Origin: Clostridium pasteurianum BC1
GTDB taxonomy: Bacteria; Bacillota; Clostridia; Clostridiales; Clostridiaceae
Assembly: GCF_000389635.1 (NCBI RefSeq)
Contig: NC_021182.1
Span: 2,790,001 to 2,854,000 of the forward strand
Direction: 5' to 3'
DNA length: 64,000 bases
Both the position numbers and the translations under genes were made by a program. The first letter of the stretch is position 1; every line of letters begins with the position of its first letter. Shown here in pieces: positions 27,282-36,274 of this stretch. Below the pieces are notes generated by a model. It had not been told where the DNA came from, ran no database searches, and saw nothing but the letters and a program-made list of their open reading frames with translations.

Positions 27282-27414
27282 TAAGAAGACTGTTTGCCTG
27301 ATGGCTAGATACTGTAATATCTCAACTTTCAGTTTCGATAACAGTATCACGCCCCTAGATAACGTCTTCTAACTTTCAGAGAAAAAGCGTTCTCTGAAAC
27401 TAAGAAGACTGTTT
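27282..27414. repeat. 14-bp direct repeat bracketing a 105-bp insert between spoIIIAF and spoIIIAG
   Basis: TAAGAAGACTGTTT occurs at 27282-27295 and again at 27401-27414, the second copy being the end of the spoIIIAF coding region. The segment between carries a hairpin TTTCAGAGA/TCTCTGAAA. It looks like a small insertion with target duplication, or a slippage duplication; it moves spoIIIAG away from spoIIIAF. Confidence 0.55.
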
Positions 27415-27993
27415 ATATACGGCTATGTTATTTTTGGATATTTTTAGTTGGTCATTTAGATAGTTTTTAATCTCATTACCAACCTGTGGATCCACCTGCT
27501 CCCCCTGATTTGTGCTGACACTTTTGCTATCTATGTGTATGTTATCTATTTTTGCTACGCTATTATTTTTAACACCAATGTGAAGGCCAGTTATACCTAT
27601 TTGATTAGTTTCGTTATCCAATTTAACTTCAGCCTTAACCTCATAATCATTATTAGGAAATTTATCTTTAAGCATTTTAGCACAGGAATCTTGTAAATTT
27701 GTTTTAAATGTATTTATTGTATCTTCCTCATCCTGCTGTTTATATTTTTGAAAATTGTCTTTATAAGAGCCACTATTTACATATTTGTCTGCCTGGTTTA
27801 TATAACTAGTTATATTGGCTTCATTATTGAAAATCTTTATTATAGGATTTAATATGACAGCAATTAATATGAGCCCCATTACAAACTTAACATATTTTTT
27901 AAATTTGTCTCCTGGCATTATAAGCTCCACTGCTGTTATAAAAATCACAGCTACACAAATACTCATTACCCAGCTTCTTACCCAATTTATCAT
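27400..27993 (-). CDS. spoIIIAF: Stage III sporulation protein AF
   Basis: A 197-residue protein with two N-terminal membrane spans (about 10-27 and 34-51, ending in LNPIIKIF) and a soluble C-terminal domain that ends with the usual VNxYLNDQLKI-like helix. The family member is part of the SpoIIIA-SpoIIQ channel. The stop codon lies inside one copy of a 14-bp direct repeat. Start ATG at 27993 with GGTGATTATAATATG spacing. Confidence 0.92.
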   Translation of the reverse strand: MINWVRSWVMSICVAVIFITAVELIMPGDKFKKYVKFVMGLILIAVILNPIIKIFNNEANITSYINQADKYVNSGSYKDNFQKYKQQDEEDTINTFKTNLQDSCAKMLKDKFPNNDYEVKAEVKLDNETNQIGITGLHIGVKNNSVAKIDNIHIDSKSVSTNQGEQVDPQVGNEIKNYLNDQLKISKNNIAVYKQSS

Positions 27994-28008
27994 ATTATAA
28001 TCACCTCC

Positions 28009-29160
28009 TTAGGGAATAATATTTCCGCTGGATGCAATTATTGCTATCATAATAAAAAACATTACTGAAATAGATATAAGGCAAGACATCAATAATATAA
28101 GTGTATCTCCAGCTGCATTTATGCAATTTACTATTCTCTTGTCACTTATAGGCTGTACTAAGGCTGCTGTTAACTTATGAATAAGCGCTAGGGCTAAGAC
28201 TTTTATAATAGGAAAAATTACTATTGCAACTAATACTATTAATCCAATACTACTTACAGCATTTTTAAGTACCACTGAATAACCTACTACAGTGGATATG
28301 GCATCAGACAAGGCTTTACCAACTATTGGTACAAAATTATCTACAGCAAATTTAGCAGTTTTAGCAGTTACTTCATCTATTGACTTTGCATTTATCCCCC
28401 TTATAGTTACTATTCCTATAAATATAGTCATAACTAGCCCCTGTATCCACAATACTATTTGACTTAAAAGCTTAGCTAATCTATCAACCTTGTACTCCTC
28501 AGATATATTGTTTACAAATTGCAAAACAAAACTTATTAATATAAGAGGCAAAAGCACATCCATAAATATTCTAGCTGCCACATTAATGGCAAGTATTATG
28601 ATAGGATCCATTATTGTAGACTGAACTATTCCTCCACTAGCTGCAAGAAGAGTTAACAGCACCGGTACCAATGCAGTCATAAAATCTGTCAGGTTATTAG
28701 TTGCAGTTTTAACTTCATCCACACCTATATAAAAACTTTTGGCAACAATAATAATGATAAGTGAATAGCAAGCAAAATATGCTATATTAGACAAACTCTC
28801 ATTACTAAATGCCCTCTGAAGATTTGTAAGCAGCGCACAGATTACACATATAATCAAAAGCATAATCATCAATTTAAAGGAGGCTATAACTTCACTAAAA
28901 AAATAACCTAATAATGCTTTACATAATTTTTGAAAAGAAAATTTACCATCTCCAGTTTTCATAAAATCTTGAATATATGACTTAATATCTAGATCCTTAA
29001 GTAGTTCATATTTTGTCTTCATATTTGTAATATAAGTATATAATTGTTCTACTTCCTTAGTATCCTTTTGGGTATTATCCTGAATGGTAGATGCTTGTAC
29101 TATAGTTTGATTTGTAATTAGGATAAATAATACAAGTATTATAACTATTTTTTTCATCAT
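28009..29160 (-). CDS. spoIIIAE: Stage III sporulation protein AE
   Basis: A 383-residue polytopic membrane protein with an N-terminal signal-like segment (residues 1-23), a periplasm-side region and about seven membrane spans (from about residue 95 to the end). It is the largest membrane subunit of the SpoIIIA secretion-like complex. Length and position between AD and AF are normal. Spacing to neighbours is 9-15 bases, consistent with one operon. Confidence 0.94.
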   Translation of the reverse strand: MMKKIVIILVLFILITNQTIVQASTIQDNTQKDTKEVEQLYTYITNMKTKYELLKDLDIKSYIQDFMKTGDGKFSFQKLCKALLGYFFSEVIASFKLMIMLLIICVICALLTNLQRAFSNESLSNIAYFACYSLIIIIVAKSFYIGVDEVKTATNNLTDFMTALVPVLLTLLAASGGIVQSTIMDPIIILAINVAARIFMDVLLPLILISFVLQFVNNISEEYKVDRLAKLLSQIVLWIQGLVMTIFIGIVTIRGINAKSIDEVTAKTAKFAVDNFVPIVGKALSDAISTVVGYSVVLKNAVSSIGLIVLVAIVIFPIIKVLALALIHKLTAALVQPISDKRIVNCINAAGDTLILLMSCLISISVMFFIMIAIIASSGNIIP

Positions 29161-29169
29161 AGCTTACCT

Positions 29170-29553
29170 CTACATAATCTTTAGAATAGAATTCAAAACT
29201 CCCATTAATATTGGAATTGCCAGCACTAAGATCAATATTTTTCCTGCAAACTCAACTTTGGAAGCCAAACTATTTTCTCCTGCATCTTTACATATTTCAC
29301 TGCAAAAGGATGCTAAATAAGCAATTCCAAGTATCTTAAACACAGTGTTTAGATATACAAAATCAATATTAGCCTTTAAAGCCAATTGTTGTAACAATTC
29401 CATTACCGCAGTAATTTTGGTGACCATAAATAAAAAGATTAAAGCTCCTGCTGCAATACTAAGCTGTACTGCTAACTCATCTCTTCTGCCTCTTAATATA
29501 AGCACTAAAAACAAACTTATAAAAGCAAAAGCTACTATTTTTATTATTTCCAT
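29170..29553 (-). CDS. spoIIIAD: Stage III sporulation protein AD
   Basis: A 127-residue membrane protein with about three to four hydrophobic segments (residues 3-22, 30-50, 72-90, 105-125). The ATG at 29553 sits after AGGTGATTAAA, better than the GTG nine bases upstream that overlaps that site. It is adjacent to spoIIIAC and spoIIIAE as always in this operon. In the complex it resembles export-gate subunits. Confidence 0.93.
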   Translation of the reverse strand: MEIIKIVAFAFISLFLVLILRGRRDELAVQLSIAAGALIFLFMVTKITAVMELLQQLALKANIDFVYLNTVFKILGIAYLASFCSEICKDAGENSLASKVEFAGKILILVLAIPILMGVLNSILKIM

Positions 29554-29562
29554 TTTAATCAC

Positions 29563-29757
29563 CTACAGTTGAAACATGGTTCTTACTGTGTCAAATAATT
29601 TACTTATGAGACTTATTACCATCATTAGCACTATAACTATACCCGCCAAATTTACCATAACTGCAAAATCATCTTTTCCACTGGATTTTAATATTTTATC
29701 TATGATAATTATCAATATTCCTACAGCAGCAATTTTAAATATTAAACTTACATCCAA
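29563..29757 (-). CDS. spoIIIAC: Stage III sporulation protein AC
   Basis: A protein of about 64 residues with two membrane spans (VSLIFKIAAVGILIIIIDKIL and VNLAGIVIVLMMVISLI). The family usually begins just before the first span. No ATG is available: a GTG at 29769 overlaps the GGGGG ribosome-binding site, so I place the start at a TTG (29757 or 29760). The non-ATG start is a notable detail. Order AB-AC-AD is standard. Confidence 0.9.
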   Translation of the reverse strand: MDVSLIFKIAAVGILIIIIDKILKSSGKDDFAVMVNLAGIVIVLMMVISLISKLFDTVRTMFQL

Positions 29758-29772
29758 CAAAAAATGCACCCC

Positions 29773-30288
29773 CTAAATAAGCATGATAACTATCATTGCA
29801 CCAATCCCAAATCCAAGGTATCTGTACATTTTAACGTTTTTTTTCATAGTTATTTCTGCTTGTGCAATAATCTTTTTTAAATTCTCCATAGTTAGTGAAA
29901 AAATATTAATTTGCCCCGTAATATCAGATTCCCCCAAAGACTTGGACAAATCCAATATTAAATTAATATCCTCATTTTTCAAATTCAAATTATTATTTCC
30001 CTTAAAAGCATTTTTAAAAGCCTCATAAACATTGTCATATATATTACTTTCTAATTCTTGTGAAGTTTTATTAAAAATATCTGCTATAGGATCTTTAGCT
30101 TTAATGGCAACATTAGTTAATGCCTCTGGCAGAGGAGTATGGGTATATACAATTTCATTTTGGAGTTGATATATACACCTTTCCATTTCGTTTAACTCCT
30201 TCACTCTGTTTATAAAGGACTGAGCGTATATAAATCCTCCCAGTGTAGAAGCTGCTATGATAATTATGCCGCCAATTAATTTAAGCAT
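29773..30288 (-). CDS. spoIIIAB: Stage III sporulation protein AB
   Basis: A 171-residue protein with an N-terminal membrane span (residues 2-22), a helical soluble domain with ERCIYQLQNEIVYTHTPLPEALTNVA, and a C-terminal membrane span (LGFGIGAMIVIMLI). The fold is related to type II secretion GspF-like domains. It overlaps spoIIIAA by 8 bases, which indicates translational coupling. Confidence 0.93.
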   Translation of the reverse strand: MLKLIGGIIIIAASTLGGFIYAQSFINRVKELNEMERCIYQLQNEIVYTHTPLPEALTNVAIKAKDPIADIFNKTSQELESNIYDNVYEAFKNAFKGNNNLNLKNEDINLILDLSKSLGESDITGQINIFSLTMENLKKIIAQAEITMKKNVKMYRYLGFGIGAMIVIMLI

Positions 30289-31210
30289 TTTCAGCCCCTC
30301 TTATGGTTGTCTCACTAAAGAAGTCATATATATACTCTACAGTTCCTATACCCTTTCTACAGCTTAAAACTATTGCTTTTTGAAAAATACGATTATTAAT
30401 CACATCTTTAAATACATCTCTGCTCTTTAAATCTTCTATTCCAAAGCCGTGAATAGTTGTTATTAAATTAACTCCACAATTAAGAGCAGATAATATACTT
30501 TTCACATCTTCATAAGTACCAATTTCATCACATACAATTACATCCGGTGCCATACTTCTTATGGCCATCATTATTCCCTGACTCTTAGGACAGTTATCCA
30601 TAACATCGGTTCTTATGCCCACATTAAGCTGAGGAATTCCATTGGAAGAAGCACATATTTCACTTCTTTCATCAATTACACAAATATTTTTTCCCTTTAA
30701 TCCAGAACTATTAATTCCATTTGATATATTTCTTGTAATATCTCTAATTAAAGTAGTTTTACCGCATTTAGGTGGGGAAATTATTATTGTATTTAGAACA
30801 TTATTGTCTTTTAAAATCCGCGGCATTACCTTATCTGAACAGCCTATTATTTCTCTGCAAATTCTAATATTTAATGATGAAACATTTTTTATTGTCTTCA
30901 CTATATTATTTTCAATAATGCAATTTCCACATATACCCACTCTATGTCCACCTTTTATTGTTATATATCCTTGTTTCATCTCATCTTCTATGGAATATAT
31001 AGAGTAATTGCTCATTCTCTTTAATATATTATTTATATCTTCGTAGGACACATTATAATCCTCTATAATTTCCCTTTCTCCAAATTGAAATATAAGAGGC
31101 TTATTTACTTTCAATCGTATCTCTTGAAGCTTTTCTAATTCTTTTACTTTAGCAATTATATTTCTTATATTCTGGGGCAATACATCTAAAATATCTTTTA
31201 TGTTAACCAT
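30281..31210 (-). CDS. spoIIIAA: Stage III sporulation ATPase SpoIIIAA
   Basis: A 309-residue ATPase of the secretion-ATPase superfamily. Walker A is SPPKCGKTTLIRD; the Walker B-like segment is VIVCDEIG near the LITTIHG motif. It powers or gates the mother-cell-to-forespore channel. First gene of the operon; the upstream spacer should hold the sigma-E promoter, which I cannot point to with confidence. Length is typical. Confidence 0.95.
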   Translation of the reverse strand: MVNIKDILDVLPQNIRNIIAKVKELEKLQEIRLKVNKPLIFQFGEREIIEDYNVSYEDINNILKRMSNYSIYSIEDEMKQGYITIKGGHRVGICGNCIIENNIVKTIKNVSSLNIRICREIIGCSDKVMPRILKDNNVLNTIIISPPKCGKTTLIRDITRNISNGINSSGLKGKNICVIDERSEICASSNGIPQLNVGIRTDVMDNCPKSQGIMMAIRSMAPDVIVCDEIGTYEDVKSILSALNCGVNLITTIHGFGIEDLKSRDVFKDVINNRIFQKAIVLSCRKGIGTVEYIYDFFSETTIRGAENA

Positions 31211-31267
31211 TTTTCATCCTCCTCTCTTAATTCAATCATATTTAATTTATTTTGAAATTATTCCAAA

Positions 31268-31306
31268 AAATAAAAAAGAAATTTCTGAGTTCAGAAATTT
31301 CTCTTA
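31268..31306 (-). terminator. Terminator downstream of efp
   Basis: The perfect stem AGAAATTTCTGA/TCAGAAATTTCT is followed on the minus strand by TTTTTTATTTTTT. It stands between the efp stop and spoIIIAA, separated from efp by a dispersed repeat copy. Confidence 0.8.
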
Positions 31307-31344
31307 ATAATTCTATTCAAAACGAATCCAAAAACTTTTTTAGA

Positions 31345-31510
31345 TTTTAGGCATATTCAAAAAATAAATAGGCCAGTATGCTAGTCTATTTTTAATTCTA
31401 CTACGTCAACAGAACCTTCTGATAGCATAACTATCATTAGAACCTGTTTCCTTGTTGAATTAAAAATATACGTCGCATCTTTGATCTATTATTTATTTTC
31501 ATATGCCTTA
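31345..31510 (+). repeat. Dispersed miniature repeat, full copy between spoIIIAA and efp
   Basis: The copy begins TTAGGCATATTCAAAAAATA and ends TTATTTATTTTCATATGCCT, which are imperfect terminal inverted repeats of about 22 bp. The interior holds TACTACGTCAACAGAACCTT, ATAACTATCATTAGAACCTG and CGTCGCATCTTTGA blocks shared with the other copies. It reaches the efp stop codon, so the element landed at the very end of that gene. Confidence 0.8.
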
Positions 31511-32068
31511 TTTAACTCTTTCCATATATTCTCCAGTTCTTGTATCAATTTTTATTACTTCGCCCTCATTAACAAAAATAGGTACTTGAACAATAGCTCC
31601 AGTTTCAACAGTTGCTGGTTTTAAAGTATTAGTTGCTGTATTTCCTTTAGCTCCTGGTTCTGTAGCTGTTATTTGTAATTCAACAAAGTTTGGAGCTTCA
31701 ACAGAAAAAGCTTCACCTTTATAAAATTTAATTACTGCAAACATATTTTCCTTTAAAAATTTAATTGCACCTTCAACTTGCTCAAAACTTAGTGGAACCT
31801 GCTCATATGTTTCTTGGTCCATAAAGTAATATAGGTCAGCATCATTATATAAATACTGCATTTCTTTTCTTTCAATAGTAACTTCCTGCAGCTTAGCAGT
31901 TGGGTTGAAGGTTGTTTCTGTAACTCCTCCAGATATTACATTTCTCAATTTTGTTCTTACAAATGCAGCACCTTTTCCCGGTTTAACGTGTAAAAAATCA
32001 ATAACTGTATATACTTGTCCATCTGTTTCAAAAGTAGTTCCTTTTCTAAGTTCTCCTGCTGATATCAT
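31508..32068 (-). CDS. efp: Elongation factor P
   Basis: A 186-residue protein with the three-barrel fold. The KOW-like N-terminus is [20 protein letters not shown] and the conserved tip loop is VKPGKGAAF with Lys32, the residue modified in Bacillus EF-P. The C-terminal signature region [18 protein letters not shown] is intact. It rescues ribosomes stalled at consecutive prolines. It lies 77 bases from the upstream peptidase gene, a conserved pairing. Confidence 0.97.
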   Translation of the reverse strand: MISAGELRKGTTFETDGQVYTVIDFLHVKPGKGAAFVRTKLRNVISGGVTETTFNPTAKLQEVTIERKEMQYLYNDADLYYFMDQETYEQVPLSFEQVEGAIKFLKENMFAVIKFYKGEAFSVEAPNFVELQITATEPGAKGNTATNTLKPATVETGAIVQVPIFVNEGEVIKIDTRTGEYMERVK

Positions 32069-32144
32069 TTAGTATCCCTCCAAAAATCTCTTAATCATTA
32101 TATATTATAACCTTTTTAGGTAAAATTAATACCATATTACAAAA

Positions 32145-33212
32145 TTACAAACAAATTAAATTTTTAGGTGATTTTGACAAAGCTTCACAGCCATTTTCAG
32201 TTACAAGTACCAAGTCTTCTATTCTAACTCCACCAAAGTCAGGAATATAGATTCCAGGTTCATCAGTTACAATCATACCTTCCTTAAGTACAGTGTCAGA
32301 CATTGGGCTTAATCTTGGCGCTTCATGTATTTCTCTGCCTACCCCATGGCCTAAGCCATGACCAAAATAACTGCCGTAGCCTTTTTGAGTTATATTATCT
32401 CTAGCCACGCTGTCAGCTTCCTTTGTGTTCACACCTGGTTTAATAAATTTTAAAACATCTTCCTGTGCTTGAAGAACTACATTATATATTTCTTTAAGCT
32501 TATCATCGGGCTCACCTATAGCTACTGTTCTAGTCATATCAGAACAGTATTCTTCAAATATACACCCAAAATCCAGTGTTAAAAATTCACCGTTATTTAC
32601 AATTTTATCAGTAGCTCTTCCATGAGGTAGTGATGATCTTACTCCACTAGCTACAATTGATGGGAAGGATAAATCCTTAGCTCCTAATTTTTTCATTGTA
32701 AACTCTAGCTCAAGTCCTATTTCTCTTTCACTCATTCCACTTTTAATGAATTTTAACATATGAGAAAAAGCTTCATCTGCAATTGCTGCTGCTTTTCTTA
32801 TAGCTTCAATTTCTCTTTTATCTTTAATAAGCCTTATATCTTCAATTATACCTTCCAGTGATACCAGCTGTGCTTCTGTTTTACTGGCAAATTTACTATA
32901 TAGTTCGTAGGAAACAATATTATCCTCAAATCCTACTTTTTTTACATTAAGTTTTTTTATAGTATCAGAAAAAAAATCAGGAAATGCTCCCTTATACTCT
33001 AATATTTCATAATCCTTAACTTCATTCCTAGCTTGCTGAGTATACCTTGAATCTGTTATAAATAGTGCTTTATTTTCAGTTATTATTGAGAAACTTTCAT
33101 CTCCTGTAAAACCACTTAGGTAATTCCTGTTTGGATCTCCAATAACCAAAACAGCATCTAGTCCTTTTAACTCCATTGTCTTCCTTAACTTTTTAATTCT
33201 GTCTTCGAACAT
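32145..33212 (-). CDS. M24-family Xaa-Pro aminopeptidase
   Basis: A 355-residue metallopeptidase with a creatinase-like N-terminal domain (1-125) and a pita-bread C-terminal domain. Metal ligands are visible: Asp in LDFGCIFEEYCSDMTRTV (two Asp), His in HGLGHGVGREIHE, Glu in TDEPGIYIP and Glu in GVRIEDLVLV. It removes N-terminal residues before proline in the cytoplasm. The ATG at 33212 is the start preferred over one nine bases upstream. The neighbour efp handles proline-rich translation, a common association. Confidence 0.93.
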   Translation of the reverse strand: MFEDRIKKLRKTMELKGLDAVLVIGDPNRNYLSGFTGDESFSIITENKALFITDSRYTQQARNEVKDYEILEYKGAFPDFFSDTIKKLNVKKVGFEDNIVSYELYSKFASKTEAQLVSLEGIIEDIRLIKDKREIEAIRKAAAIADEAFSHMLKFIKSGMSEREIGLELEFTMKKLGAKDLSFPSIVASGVRSSLPHGRATDKIVNNGEFLTLDFGCIFEEYCSDMTRTVAIGEPDDKLKEIYNVVLQAQEDVLKFIKPGVNTKEADSVARDNITQKGYGSYFGHGLGHGVGREIHEAPRLSPMSDTVLKEGMIVTDEPGIYIPDFGGVRIEDLVLVTENGCEALSKSPKNLICL

Positions 33213-33525
33213 TAACCTCACCCTTTACATATATGAATTAATCTTACCTAGGAGGAGTTTGTAACCCCACTAAGTTTAGATAAATTATCCATGAACATAC
33301 CACTATTATCTCCATAGACCTAGCTTATTACAGTGATTAGTGATTGGATAAACATACAATTAATTAAGTTGTATTTATTTACTATATTATGTTTAACTTT
33401 TCTAAAAAATGTCGAACACATTTATTTTATCAAAAGTTAAAGATATTTGCAAACTTATTCTCACACAGCATACCCTTCTTATGCGCACATTTACAGTACA
33501 AAAATACACTATCTATTAAATTAAG
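33213..33525. other. Spacer between peptidase and pilus operon
   Basis: No supported gene. It likely holds the promoter for the peptidase-efp pair and the end of the long minus-strand pilus transcript. I see no strong hairpin with a T-tract. Confidence 0.3.
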
Positions 33526-33948
33526 TTATAAATCATTACTTACAAACTCAGCATTTATCTCTATTATAGAGTTATCCAAATTATAATTCTTATTGTCTAA
33601 AGTTATAGAATTTATTCTATATAGAGCTTTTTCTTCTTTTAGTTCATCTAGAAATTTCTGTATATAATTACCATTAACGTTTATGTTTATAATTGCATTT
33701 ATATTTTTGTTTGTATTCTTAAATTCCTTTATTTCACCATCATATTTGCTCACTATATGAATTATGTTATTATATCTAGTAGATGTATTAGTATTTTTAT
33801 GATTATTTTTATTCTTTTGTTGCAGCAAACTTAATTTATTCTTGTACTCATTATATTTTAAATCTGTTCTCATATACAGTATATTTACAAAAATCACTGA
33901 AAACAGCAATGATAAAATTAATATACTGTACAATATAATTTTTTTCAT
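33526..33948 (-). CDS. PilO-like pilus assembly protein
   Basis: A 140-residue protein with one N-terminal membrane span (KIILYSILILSLLFSVIFVNIL), a Lys/Asn-rich coiled-coil stretch and a small alpha/beta domain (AIININVNGNYIQKFLDELKE). This size, topology and place after the PilN-like gene match PilO/GspM-type alignment proteins of type IV pilus systems. Its start overlaps the upstream gene by 4 bases. Sequence conservation in this family is low, so the call rests on layout. Confidence 0.7.
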   Translation of the reverse strand: MKKIILYSILILSLLFSVIFVNILYMRTDLKYNEYKNKLSLLQQKNKNNHKNTNTSTRYNNIIHIVSKYDGEIKEFKNTNKNINAIININVNGNYIQKFLDELKEEKALYRINSITLDNKNYNLDNSIIEINAEFVSNDL

Positions 33949-34406
33949 TTATTTACCTCTACACTTATCTGAAATTTAAAAATATTATCTGCTTCCTTCT
34001 GTGGTGGTGATAATCTGATTATTTTGAAGGATGAATTATCTTCTATGTATTTCACAGCATCCTCATATTCTTTTTTGTCACTTAATACTATACTGGCATT
34101 TACAATTTTATTTTCTGTGTTTATATTTTCAAATTTAAGCTTCTTATCTACATACTCAAAAAAATTTTTGAAATTTTCTAAAGTTACATTATTATTTACA
34201 GAATTATTTTTACTCTCAGCACTGCTGGCATAATAACCATTTTTAATGGAATCCTCTAAAACACTTGTCTTATTATATATATTAATAAATCTATAGATAG
34301 AAATAAAACTAATAATTATAAAAAATACCGCAATAATATTAACAAAATATTTTTTTTTATTATTATATTTTTCTTTATACCAATAGGGTAAAAAATTATA
34401 CTCCAT
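33945..34406 (-). CDS. PilN-like pilus assembly protein
   Basis: A 153-residue bitopic protein: short cytoplasmic N-terminus (MEYNFLPYWYKEKYNNKKKY, which includes the conserved N-terminal element that binds PilM), a membrane span (FVNIIAVFFIIISFISIYRF), then a ferredoxin-like domain. It lies between PilM-like and PilO-like genes and overlaps the latter by 4 bases. It belongs to the inner-membrane alignment complex of the type IV pilus machine. Confidence 0.75.
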   Translation of the reverse strand: MEYNFLPYWYKEKYNNKKKYFVNIIAVFFIIISFISIYRFINIYNKTSVLEDSIKNGYYASSAESKNNSVNNNVTLENFKNFFEYVDKKLKFENINTENKIVNASIVLSDKKEYEDAVKYIEDNSSFKIIRLSPPQKEADNIFKFQISVEVNK

Positions 34407-34449
34407 ATTATATTTCTCCCTTTTTAATCTTGATTTTCTTTAATATACT

Positions 34450-35187
34450 TTATATAATTGCTTTAAACAATTTATTTTGATTTATATCACCTAAATTTTC
34501 AAGACAATATGAAATTTTAATACTGGATACTGTTTCTTCTTTAAAGCCTAAAATATAAATCATCTGAAAATTATCCTCCATATCTTTGTTCAAATTTACA
34601 AAGTACTCTAAGCACTTCTCAAATTCAACAGCTGACTCCTTAAAATTTCTAAATATATAATTATATTTTATTAATCCTTTCTCACAAAATATAAAATAAA
34701 GTCTTTGGTTATAAATAAATGCAATAATATACTTGTTATATTTACTTATGTCCTTTAAATACTTGGCATAACAAAATTGAATTAAATATATTGCCTTTAT
34801 ATTTTTTGTATCCTTTAAATCTATATTATTTAAAATATTGCTATTTATATAAAATACAATCAAATCAAGGCTAGTTTTGCTCTTCTTTAAAATAGAATAT
34901 GAAAATGTTATATCAGCATCAGTCCTGTAATAAAATCTCAGTTCATCTCTTACTATTCTTTCTACTTTATCCTTATTAATCTTTGGTATAGTAATATATT
35001 TAATATAAATTTCTTCATTTTCCATTATGATAGTTGAATTCTTTTTAAATTCCTTATTTACAAATTTATAATCTAAGTTTTTTTCATAGAAAATATCAAG
35101 CTTTCCTGTAAGTAAACTTTTTTTATATGAAAATTTTGCAATGGCCTTACCATCTATTGTAAAAATATTATTTTTATTGATAAACAT
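34450..35187 (-). CDS. PilM-like actin-fold pilus protein
   Basis: A 245-residue soluble protein that starts with short strands (IFTIDGKAIAKFSYKKSLL) and contains ...IYIKYITIPKINKDKVERIVRDELRFYY, a PilM-like helix after a beta-strand core. It is shorter than proteobacterial PilM (about 350), as in other clostridial pilus loci. By position it is the cytoplasmic partner of the PilN-like protein. Key ATP-binding loops are not clearly recognisable. Confidence 0.65.
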   Translation of the reverse strand: MFINKNNIFTIDGKAIAKFSYKKSLLTGKLDIFYEKNLDYKFVNKEFKKNSTIIMENEEIYIKYITIPKINKDKVERIVRDELRFYYRTDADITFSYSILKKSKTSLDLIVFYINSNILNNIDLKDTKNIKAIYLIQFCYAKYLKDISKYNKYIIAFIYNQRLYFIFCEKGLIKYNYIFRNFKESAVEFEKCLEYFVNLNKDMEDNFQMIYILGFKEETVSSIKISYCLENLGDINQNKLFKAII

Positions 35188-35299
35188 TAAATTTAAAATC
35201 CTCCCTGTAATTTCAATGTACTTTAATATGATTACCTTTGATTACCTTTTAAAGGAAAAATAATTTTCAGTAAGCTTCATTCATAGACATAACTACTGC

Positions 35300-35743
35300 C
35301 TAATCATATCTTGAATAAGTATAAATATACTTTATTTTTCCATCAATGAAATTATAATCATATATGTCCTTTTTAATTTGCTTCTGTCTATAATCTTGTC
35401 TTATGATAAATTTATCTGTTGGTATATCATAATATATAAAATAATCATCATTTCCAACCTTATTCTTGTCAGCCTTTGCGGAAAATAATTTATACAACTC
35501 TGTTTTATTTACACTGCTGGTACTGCTTAAAATATAATTATTCATTTCTAAAAATAGATACTCATTCGTTTCCCTGCTATATGGTTTCTCAGTTATATTC
35601 TTTTTAAGATCTAGTATATAAGCTTTTTTTCTAGCTTCCAGCATAAAAACATAGCTTGTAATAAGTATAATAATCAAACCTATGATGAGAGTATAAATCA
35701 TTACAAAACCTTTTTTTAATAAATTTTTTTTACACCAAAACAT
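35300..35743 (-). CDS. Prepilin-like or pilus minor protein, 147 residues
   Basis: One N-terminal hydrophobic segment preceded by LLKKGFVMIYTLIIGLIIIL, so it may be cleaved by prepilin peptidase at KKG/F. The usual Glu at +5 is absent (Tyr), as in PilX-type minor components. The first ATG has no ribosome-binding site; an ATG 14 codons later follows AAAGG and may be the real start. It overlaps the upstream gene by 28 bases. Function inside the pilus is unknown. Confidence 0.6.
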   Translation of the reverse strand: MFWCKKNLLKKGFVMIYTLIIGLIIILITSYVFMLEARKKAYILDLKKNITEKPYSRETNEYLFLEMNNYILSSTSSVNKTELYKLFSAKADKNKVGNDDYFIYYDIPTDKFIIRQDYRQKQIKKDIYDYNFIDGKIKYIYTYSRYD

Positions 35744-36168
35744 CTGTTAACAGTTTCACCTTCTTTATTTGTTATTGATAAATAAAGTACATTATCCTTT
35801 TTTGTTGCTTCCATTTTACTTATGTTAGTGCCCACTACATTAGATGCTTTAATGGTATTTCCATATTTATCATAATAATCTACAAGAATTTTTTTTGTAG
35901 TACTGGCAAAACGTATCCTTTTATTTTCGCCAGTACTGCAAACAATTTTTATATCATTATTTTCTACATTTATTTCTTTCATTCCATCATAAATTAAATT
36001 TTCAATTATGATAAAACTCTGGTTACAATAAGATCTGTCCCTGATAACCTTAATATCTTTACTATATGTATTTAAATGCTTTACAAAAATAATACACTGA
36101 AATGACAGCATTATTGAGGCAATTGCTATGGCAACTATAAGTTCTATTAGTGTAAATCCTTTTTTTAT
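35716..36168 (-). CDS. Minor prepilin with an apparent AUA start codon
   Basis: The coding frame runs upstream of any ATG and encodes KKGFTLIELIVAIAIASIML, a textbook class III signal (cleavage G/F, Glu at +5). At the position where MKKGF is expected the codon is ATA (36168-36166), with AAGGAGGGG eight bases before it. So either ATA serves as a weak start or the start codon was lost by an ATG-to-ATA change. The remaining 130 residues are a pilin-like globular domain. First in-frame ATG (36111) would remove the whole signal. Confidence 0.7.
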   Translation of the reverse strand: MKKGFTLIELIVAIAIASIMLSFQCIIFVKHLNTYSKDIKVIRDRSYCNQSFIIIENLIYDGMKEINVENNDIKIVCSTGENKRIRFASTTKKILVDYYDKYGNTIKASNVVGTNISKMEATKKDNVLYLSITNKEGETVNRCFGVKKIY

Positions 36169-36274
36169 TCCTATCCCCTCCTTCTTATCTCAAGCTTAAA
36201 TTTTGCAATTTGATCCATGAAAGCTTTAGTAATATTTAATTTTCTTTGTAAAAAATTTTAACTACTTTCACTTA

